Origin: Metridium senile | Taxonomy: Eukaryota > Cnidaria > Anthozoa > Actiniaria > Metridiidae | Direction of reading: 5' to 3' | Assembly (NCBI GenBank): GCA_949775045.1 | Contig: OX459097.1 | Span: 14,039,710-14,103,709, forward strand | Length of the DNA: 64,000 nt | Shown here: positions 22,201 through 31,700 of the stretch, piece after piece | Numbering within the stretch: position 1 is the stretch's first letter | Layout of the letters: every line of letters begins with the position of its first letter | Position numbers and translations under genes: made by a program | The notes under the pieces: model-generated | The model's input: only the letters and a program-made list of their open reading frames with translations | The model's database searches: none | What the model was told of the DNA's origin: nothing

Positions 22201-25200
22201 AAAGAAAAGATCATACAAACCTACAATAAAGATCTAAAGATAGTCGCAAATGATTTCAATCAGTACTTCACGTCCGTTGGCAAGAATGCTGCTGATATTC
22301 CTTAAAGCTCGCTGAAGAAAACAACACCAATTTGTCTGACCATCCTTCATCATCTATTTGCTGTCCCCCTGTTGGACTCTTTAACTTTAGACAGGTTACC
22401 TGTGAGGATGTGCGTCGAATTATTAGCTCGCTGCCATCAAACAAATCACCAGGCCCCGACAAAGTACACACTAAAGCACAGGCAGCCCAACTATTCTCTT
22501 TGAGGATTTTTTTTAATGACAATAAAGTTATTTTTAACCGCGCGCCGAGCGAGATACATATTGAACGCGCGGGTGGGGTTCCTGTGGTGTATTTGTTTGA
22601 ATGCGTGCGGATGGGATTCCTGTGGCTTTTTGCAAGCAATGGCATGGATCATTCGTCAAAGTCGCGCGGTATCGAAGAGGGAGGTATTTTGACAAGGTAT
22701 GAAACTCGGTCACGTGACAAATTTAGTTTCGCGCGTAGTAAATCAGCCATGGGAGAAAATTTTAATTTTTCTTCAAATATATAAACCTTACGTTGATCTT
22801 CAACTACGGTAAAAGTATGATCAACTCCGAAATCAGCAAATGGGTTAAAATATTTTTTAAAAAGGCAGCATGGAGTCGAGGTTCTTTCCAGTTTGCATAG
22901 GCAGAGTTTTCAGTAAACAGTCGGATTTTACAATCGTGGAGCAATCGTGAAAATATCGATCGAGCCGCGGTGTTGTGAAGTACCACATGCATTCACCAAA
23001 AACGTTGGCGATTACTTTCTTTCATTTAGCTTATGGATAGTTAGAATACAGGAGAATGTATTTTATTGTGGAAATCATGGGCTGGCGAAGGGAGAGTCGA
23101 AAATATCGAGATTTGCACTACATTCGCTCCTAGCTACAATGAGTTTAGCTTAACACTCAAAACACCTGATTCCATAGGAGGCCCAATCTCATAGATCGAG
23201 GCGATTTATAAGGCTTTATATGTAGGATTATTCTCAAATCTATAACTCGTCGAAAAATAAAGAAAATAAACTCAAATGTTCATGGATTATTTCTTGTGTC
23301 TTTCTTGCTATCTGGTAGCGATTTCAGGCTTTTATACCGGAACTTCCTGTTTAAGAAAAAATGGTAAACCATCGAGTTGATTTTTCATGGACACCACATA
23401 GGATCGCGGGCGCGCACGTCCGTACAACGGCGTACGTCCGTGCCCATCGCGATACTGATTGGCTGTTACATTTCGGCGGGAAAGTGATGCGAATAGCAGA
23501 GCCCGATCGAAATAATGATGGATGAATAAAGACTTAGTACCAAAGAAGAAAATAAACTTGAAGGAGACAAAAATTTAAGGATCCTACAGGCTCCTGTCCA
23601 GGATCCTGTCCAGGATTTGCCCCAGGGGATATACCCCCTCTATTTGCAATAGTTTCCCCTCCCTGTAAATAGCTGTTATTACAGTTATATGCAAATGATT
23701 TCAAAAATGGATTCAAATCGAAGCTTTCGGGCAAACCTATTGTTTGCGCCCGAAAGCCTCGACTTCAACCCATTGTTTAAAATCATTTGCATATAACTGT
23801 AATAACAGCTATTAGAACGGCCCCTTCTTGATAATCACTTCATTGAATAATTATTTTTGTTTATTCAGATAAGCAGATATCTCCTGGTTCTCAGGTAAAA
23901 ATAATTATATATATTGCTTTCATTTTACCATTTCTCCTTTCATTCCCACTTCAAATGTTGTTTTTAATGTGTGATATGGCGTGGTGTGTGCACAGGCTTC
24001 CCACACTATCAATCTGTGGTTTTGAAATCTTTTCTTTTTCGATAATAAAGGATTTTGAGTTTAGGAACGTTTCTGTCAGTGGTTTTCTTGGGTTTTGAGG
24101 ATGGCGAATTTCCTCAAAACCTTCTTTAATGGTCCTCAAAACCAAAGAAAATCACACAGAAACGTCCCAAAACTCATAATCTTTTATTATCGAAAAAAAT
24201 ATTACTGACTAAAGAAAAGATTTCAGATGGGACGATATTATTCACGCTGGGCTGGCAGTGTACTGAAATCGGCGTTTTTAAGCGTGATTTTGAATATTTT
24301 TTTTATAGTTAATTAAGTCCGATCAACTTCAAATTTTATATGTGAAGAGTACACACCAAAAGAAAAAAATTCTTCCTTTCACTTTTACAAATGTTACGAT
24401 TTTTGGCGGGAAAATGACGTCATCAATTTAGAGGAAAATCTAAAACGAGGATAATGCAATATTTTAAAATGCGCATTTGAAAGAACTCATTGAGATACGT
24501 TCAAAACCGAAGAGATAATAGTCAAAGTCAAATTTAATCTAAAGTTATAATTTTTTGAAAATTGCATTTTTGTGTAAAATAGAAAAAAATTCTAAAAATC
24601 ATATAGTTTGATTAAATTTGGCTTTGACTGTTATCGCTTCGGTTTTGAACATATCTCAATGAGTTCTTTCCAATGCGCATTTTAAAATTTTGCATAACCC
24701 TCTATTTCAATTTCCCACCAAAATTGGTGATGTCATTTCCGGCCAAACATCGTAACATTTGTAAAAGTGAAACGAAGAAATTTTTCCTTTTGGTGTGTAC
24801 TCTTCACATATAAAATTTGAAGTTGATCGGACTTAACTATAAAAAGTTATTCAAAGTCACGCATAAAAACGCCGATTTCAGTACACTGCCAGCCAGCGTG
24901 ATTTTATTTTCTTTATTTAATTTTCTTTTAATTTTTTTGTTTTATTATAATTACTTCCTCAATTTATCAGTAGTTAATCAAACTTGCTAGAATCTGGATT
25001 GATTATTTTGTTGATCACTATTATATAAAGAAAATGACTCTATCTTGTTTTTTTTTCTTATCAGGCTCAAGTAAAGTCACTCAGAAGAGAAAATGAGCAG
25101 CTGAGAGAAGAAGCAAACAAACTAAAGAAAGAACTTGTTTATTGGGAAGTTAGGAATGGAGGTACATGGAAAAACTATATTTTTCGTTTGTTTGTCTGTC

Positions 25201-25680
25201 TGTCTGTCTGTCTGCTTGTTTGTTCGTTTGTCTATCTGTCTGTCTGTTTGTCTGTGTGCTTGTTTGTTTGTCTGCTTGTTTGTTTGTCTGTCTGTCAGTT
25301 TGTTTGTATTTTGTTTAATTGTTTCTATATTCACAAACATGTTATTATTTACTTTGTTTATAGTGAAGCAAGTATCATTACCACAGAGTGTGTCTTCTTG
25401 TCAGTCAACTCCTAACTCTGTGGCACCTCCAAAAGCTGCATCACCAGCAGCCCAAGCGGCCAAGCCAGAAATTAAAGCCGAGGAAAAGCCAAAGCAAGAA
25501 AAGAAGAAGACAGAGATAAAGGCTAAGACTGAAAAAGCACCAAAAGAACAAGGTACTTTATTGTTATTATTGTAATTACTACTGCCGTCATAACTGCTAT
25601 TTTGAACATCTCTGAACATTATCAATTTTTTTCCAAAAAAATGTCATCAGATCATCATTAAGACCACTACTCTCATTACT

Positions 25681-25712
<32 letters not shown>

Positions 25713-28700
25713 GATCATCATCTTTATCATCATCATAACAGTCATCTTCATAAATATATTAAAGTAAGGATACCTTAAACACTTTGAGTTGTTGGTTTCT
25801 TTTTTGTAAGCCACATCCCTTGAGCAAAAAGAATATAAATAATATTTATTACCGGCTACCTGTGGTAGCACAGTTATAAAATGTGTTTGTTTTTTCATCA
25901 TCGTTGTTTTAGTTTTCCGCTCAGAAAAAATGGACAATAAAACAATAGTACCCCGATGAGCTTTGCGGCCTCACTATAGCCTCGACACCATGACAATGCT
26001 AATATGGAACATGACGAACATGCATGACCTCATCAGACATAGCCTGCGTAGCAGCTCTCTAGGGTATTTAAACTCACTACTTTATTTTTAGAGGTTCTAA
26101 AGCAGTAGAATGTTCAATAAATTACATAAAATAGTTCAAGTGTTCACAGTTCAAGTGTCCTCCCTATAATTATTAATGTCGACAACATAGTTTTATATGT
26201 CTATTGTTTCCTTCAGCTTCTAAGGGCACAGAGAAGAAACTTGATGCTTCAAGGTTTAACTTTCGTGTTGGTAAAATCACCTCAGTCAAGAAACATCCTG
26301 GTGGTGATATTCTCTTTGTTGAAGAAAGTAAGATTGCTGCATCAAATACAAGTAGACCATACATACATATCTATATTATGTGTTCCCTTAAGGGCTTTTC
26401 AACACTTAACAATTATTAAGCCTTGCGTATATTAATAACAATACTAGAGATGGAACACGGTCACCAAATTCATAACTAAAAAAACTAGACGCTCTGTGAG
26501 CGATTACTCGGGCTACTGAACAGAAGGGATTCTGAGGGATTGAAATAGCTGTTATTACAGTTATATGCAAATGATTTTGAACAATGGGTTGAAGTTGAGG
26601 CTTTCGGGCGAAAATAATAGGTTTGCCCGAAAGCCTCGATTTGAATCCATTGTTTGAAATCATTTGCATATAACTGTAATAACAGCTATTCATAATGTAT
26701 CATACATAGATCATACACAATACATATACAGTGGTACCTCTATTAAGCGGTCACCCATTATAAGTGGTCACCCTCTATTAGGCGGTCAGAATAAAAAGCT
26801 CCAAATCTATTCCTATATACCTATTCTATCCTCTTTTCTGCGGCCAACCCGGCTACTTTGGAAAGTCCCGAGGGTGAGGAGGAACTAAATTGGTTGATTA
26901 ATGTTTACAAAATGTTTAAAATGTACACAAAAATAAACATATGCACGTAAATCATTTATGACTAATTTTAGGTTATTTTAATGAGAAATGTCCTTATCCC
27001 AAATTTCATAATGTTTTTATTGAGAAAATGAAAACTAAATCTCAGAAACAATATTATCAAGATTAACCTTTTGAGAAATAAACGTCACGAAAATAAAGAT
27101 GGATTTTGGGCTTCTGCTCGACATATATTTCTATGTACCGGGATGCCTGTGTTACAAAGTGTTGACATTTCATCCCGTCCCCTCCCCCCAAAGCGCCGCT
27201 ACGAAGATTTGAGTATGCGATAATGGATATAGAGTTCGAAAACTTGAATGCTTCGAAAACTTGAAGTTGTTCTTGAAAATTGAACGTCAGAACAAGAAAG
27301 ATAGATAGTTATTTAAGCAATTTGTGTAATTTTTGAGGCGATTTGGGCTGTTGAGAGTGTTTTTCAGACAGGCCGATCTGAATGTTTTTATGTCGTGTTG
27401 ACGTGTTCGCTTTGTAGGCTTCGTGAAGGAAGTCACGTTCTCTGACATTATGAAGAACAAAAATAGCACATTAATCAATATAAACTCAAGATTTCTGTTT
27501 GAAAGTGCTTGATAATATACCGAAGCGAATGCAATTCTGCTGGCGTGGCACATCTTCTGTTTTGTGCTAGAAAGGACTTCGCTAACAGCGGATCATTCCG
27601 GCCAAGATATCCTCGTCTTTATAAAAAAGAAAATAGCAAGCTATATTTCGGGAGTCAACCCTGTAGTACAGCAACTAACAATTTGAGGTAATGTCTTGTC
27701 GATCATCAGTCCAAAACATATAGCCATTACTTTCTGCGGGATCAGAGTTAAACGAGTAAACGAGAGTCGTTATTCGATCGAACAATTAATTCGTCATAAT
27801 CATCGTCAGTCTCGTCAATCACATCAAAACTAAAAACAAGTTTTCATTTCAATCGATATTTATTCGTTCGTATTAACCTTCGGTCAGCGATCGTTGCCCA
27901 TGCGCTGTCATGCACTACTAGGAACGCCTGGGACCTGACCCTCCAATTTGAGGACCACGACGACGACGACGACGACGAAGAACCGTTTGCATTTTTAGAC
28001 TCGAGCTACCACAGGTAGCCCGAGTAAAAACAGTTTGCTCCCACTTAATCTTTATGTATAGGATTGTGGATGAGCTCCGAGGCTTATTATTTGCAAAAAG
28101 CCGAGGAGCGAGCCCATTGTCCCATTTAATACACATTATCATTGTTTTCGAAGGAAAACCACTTACTAACAATTCCCAAAGGGTCCATTAACTAAACTAT
28201 TTTTCTTGTCCGTCCCATGGGACCAATGCTAACAATGTCTTTTGTAACAAGTATCAAGAAAAAGACATTTCGTTTTTATTTAAACCAAAACTGGCATCGG
28301 TTGGTCAGATAGCATACAGCGTTAGGTGTAGGAATTCGAAGGCGGAGATTGCGGGTTCGAATCTCGTTGGTGTCATTTGATTTTTTCTTTACTTTAAATT
28401 CAAGTCTAATTCTTAAGTCATAGTTTCACATCTATCAAAGTATCTTTCAAACCTCGATCTGGATCAAAATAATAACTTCTAGCTCCAAATAATAACTTCT
28501 GGTTCCAATTGAGTGACTACAATAATGACCTATATGAATAATTAATTTATCAGCCCCACTCTTCCCTGCTGAATTCAAAACCCTCCCCAGCTTGAAGATT
28601 CTCGTAAATAATGACTACTTCGAAACAATGAAAGTGTGTATTAAATACACCTACTTGCAAGAACGTTGTCATACAACATTTGAACATTTGTAGTTTAGTG

Positions 28701-31700
28701 GATTAGGAATAAATTAAAAGTACAAAAGAAGATCATTGAAGCAGAACTCTTTTTTTTGTACTTTAAGCTTAAGAACAAAAGAACAAGACATCGACGATCC
28801 GTCAAGTCAATTCGCGCCTATAATTTGATTGGCTGATAAGGAGACAAAGTAGATATCTTTTGTTCTTATGCTCAAACGTGATTGGCTAATAAACTCGAGG
28901 TGGCCCCGGTTGAATTAGCAGCACTGTAAAAGTTTTCTAAACACTAAGCGCTTTCAAAATGTTCTAACGATGATCCACGAGTTGGCCAATGGGGCCCTTT
29001 GATTAGTTTTCTGTACAAATCCCAATTTGCTCTTTTACCACCCCTCCCCACTCATTTTAGTAAAATGGAAAACAGTGGAAAGCTGACCTAGAAATGGTCA
29101 AAACTGCAAAATCCAGGCAAAAGCAACCATTTCAAGTGTGATATGAGTAGATTGCAGACGGATATGGTATTAAAGAGGTTAAAATAGGTGAATATTTCAT
29201 ACAATGTAACGTCCATGACAGGACCTGTAACGTCCATGACACTATAGTTTTTCACTCATTAAACTGAGGAGCGAAAAGGATAAGATGTCAAAATAACAAT
29301 ATACAACATAAATATAATCCCACTGCTATATCTATATACCCTTATTGGTTTTCTCTTGTGAAAAAATTCAGAGCATTTTTATATTGAAATTGTTCACTGA
29401 AAAATGTGGTTGTTTTTCTCTAACGTCCATGACAATTACTTAATTAATTCATAATTTCTTATAGATTTGAGGTAGAGCGATTCTTCCTCCATGTCCACCG
29501 GACATGACCAGGAGGTAACCATGGTAACCCAACCATGGTCCACCACCTGGTACCAGTCATATTGACAAAGTCAATGGAGGATACTTACGTAATCCATACT
29601 TACCAAAGAGGAGGGTGGGCTGGGTATTAAAGGTATTGAAGCGACTGATCAGTGCGCGCGACAAACACATAATGAACGTTAACCACGTGGCCCTGCAAGC
29701 ATAGGAGTGCACCCCACCAGCAGCAATGCATGCTAGGATCCAGGCCTTGAGTTTAACTTTGCCTAAATTGCTTTTAGCCACATTTAAACTCATCGGCGAA
29801 GATGAGTGTAGAATAAGGTGCCTTACTAAAATGGTCATGCCGGCGCGCCACCGGACATGACCAGGAGGTAACCTTGGTAACCCAACCACGGTCCACCACC
29901 AAACAAGTGCTTGGAACAAGATGGACTGTGGGTGTTCGCCATGGTTCCTCCAGACTCCAATACAGATCCAAGCACCTCACATTCCAAGACAATAATTAAA
30001 GAGCTTACCTGGCCGTGACTATGTCAACTGAAGAGACAGACTAGCCAGAACCTCAGAAGGCGTTCGTATGTATAACTGGTAGGCGTTGCTCGTCCAGCGA
30101 CCCAATGTCTGAATCTGATGATCAGGTACCCCATTGCGTGCTGCCACGGTAGCTGCATCAATTCGTAAGTTATGGCTTGAAAAGTTCCATTGGACACCTG
30201 CAGTATCCATAATCTGGTGCAACCACGAGGTCAGAAGCGAACGAGTCAATGGTTGGCCTGACTGTAACAAAAACAACGGCCCAGAACTGTCACCTCGCAA
30301 ACTCAAATACCGTAGAAGAGCATCCACTGCACAAAGAGGAGGTTTACCCCTTCCGATATGGATAAATGTCCCCCGCCGAAAGGGATCCGTTTTTGACGCT
30401 TTGATGCACACTCTCAGACACATAGGCGATACTGCTGAATCCACTGACACATCCGCAACTTGAAGGTGACATGACGAATTAAAGGCAGACAATGACGAAA
30501 CAGTAAACTCAGATGATCGGAGAAAGCCAAAGTATGCGAGTGTACAAGCCGCCCAAAACATACAATGATCAAATGTACTCAAGTTTAAGGATCTTTCGAT
30601 CACCAGCATAAGGTCATCTGTGATTGGTAGTCGTTGCTTTTGTGATTCTCCTTGATTTCTCTTAATACCACGGAGCACTCTTTGCAGCCGGAGGCAGTTA
30701 GACAGGAAATCATCGAATCCCTGCTCGATGTGCAAGGCTCGTACAGCAGACAAATAGACCTTAATCGAATTGTGAAGCAGAGAATTGGCTAAAAAGGTCG
30801 CAAACAAACAATGTCCACTCATCTGAAGGGCATGGAGAGCCATGCGCATTTATCTTACCTGATGACAAAAATTGATGAAACGACGCTGAGCAGAAACATA
30901 CGATTTCTGAGTTGCCAAGGAGAGGCCATCCTGTAAGAACCTTAATATAAGCATTGAGATTCCAAAGTGGATCGGTTAGCTCCTTCGACAGATCTTCTTG
31001 AATTTGAAGTGCTTGGTGCTAGGTGACGATACTCCTGCCAATGAAATCGAGACAAAGCGTCAGCAATAGTTTTTTCAATGCCTGGTATATGAGCTGAAGA
31101 AAAGGAAAACTGAGAACGAACTGCAGAAAGAAGCAAGTGACGCAAGAGGTGCATAGTGGCTGGGTTTAGAAGTGCGAGAATTGAGGATTGCAACCACCGC
31201 CTCATTATCTGATCTGAACAAAACATGCTGCTTGCGCCATCTGTGACCAAATACAGCTGCGGCAATAACTACTGCATGGAAACAGTTCTTTGTACGCTAT
31301 GGACAGATCCTCCTGGCAGGCCAACCATCTACCATTAAACCATTCTCTGCCACATACGGCCCCAAACCCAATTGAGCCTGAAGCATCAGAGATCACTTCC
31401 ACATCTGGGCTAGCAGTCAGTCCAGGGAATAACCAAAAACTAATTCCATGCCAATTGATCAAAAACTTCTTCCACCATTCCAAGTCCAAGCGAAATTCAC
31501 GATTTAAACGTATGGGGTGATTTCTTGAACGAAAGCAACTCAATAAATCAATTATGCGCCTGATGAACGCTCTTCCAGGCCATACCACCTTAGCAGCATG
31601 GTGAAGATGACCAATCAGAGATTCTAATTGGATCCTATTGCAAGTCCGTCTTCCCGACCACTGGTCCAGGAGAAACCGTAAAACTTCTCATCAGGGAGTT

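Larger units (their letters stand above)
26487..28026. mobile_element. 1.5-kb composite insertion in copy B intron 5
   Basis: Bounded by gcgattactcgggctac on the left and gtagcccgagt on the right, that is, inverted ends, with the A-rich target (taaaaa) on both sides. Copy A is uninterrupted here (about 7385-7400). Inside are the palindromic MITE at 26544 and a pogo-like fragment at 26729. The rest has no coding frame; a (GAC)n run is at 27957-27980. Confidence 0.6.

Noticed and set aside
27287..27553. 88-codon minus-strand frame as a host gene
   Set aside because: Lies within a non-coding composite insertion in copy B intron 5, with no recognisable domain or splice context.
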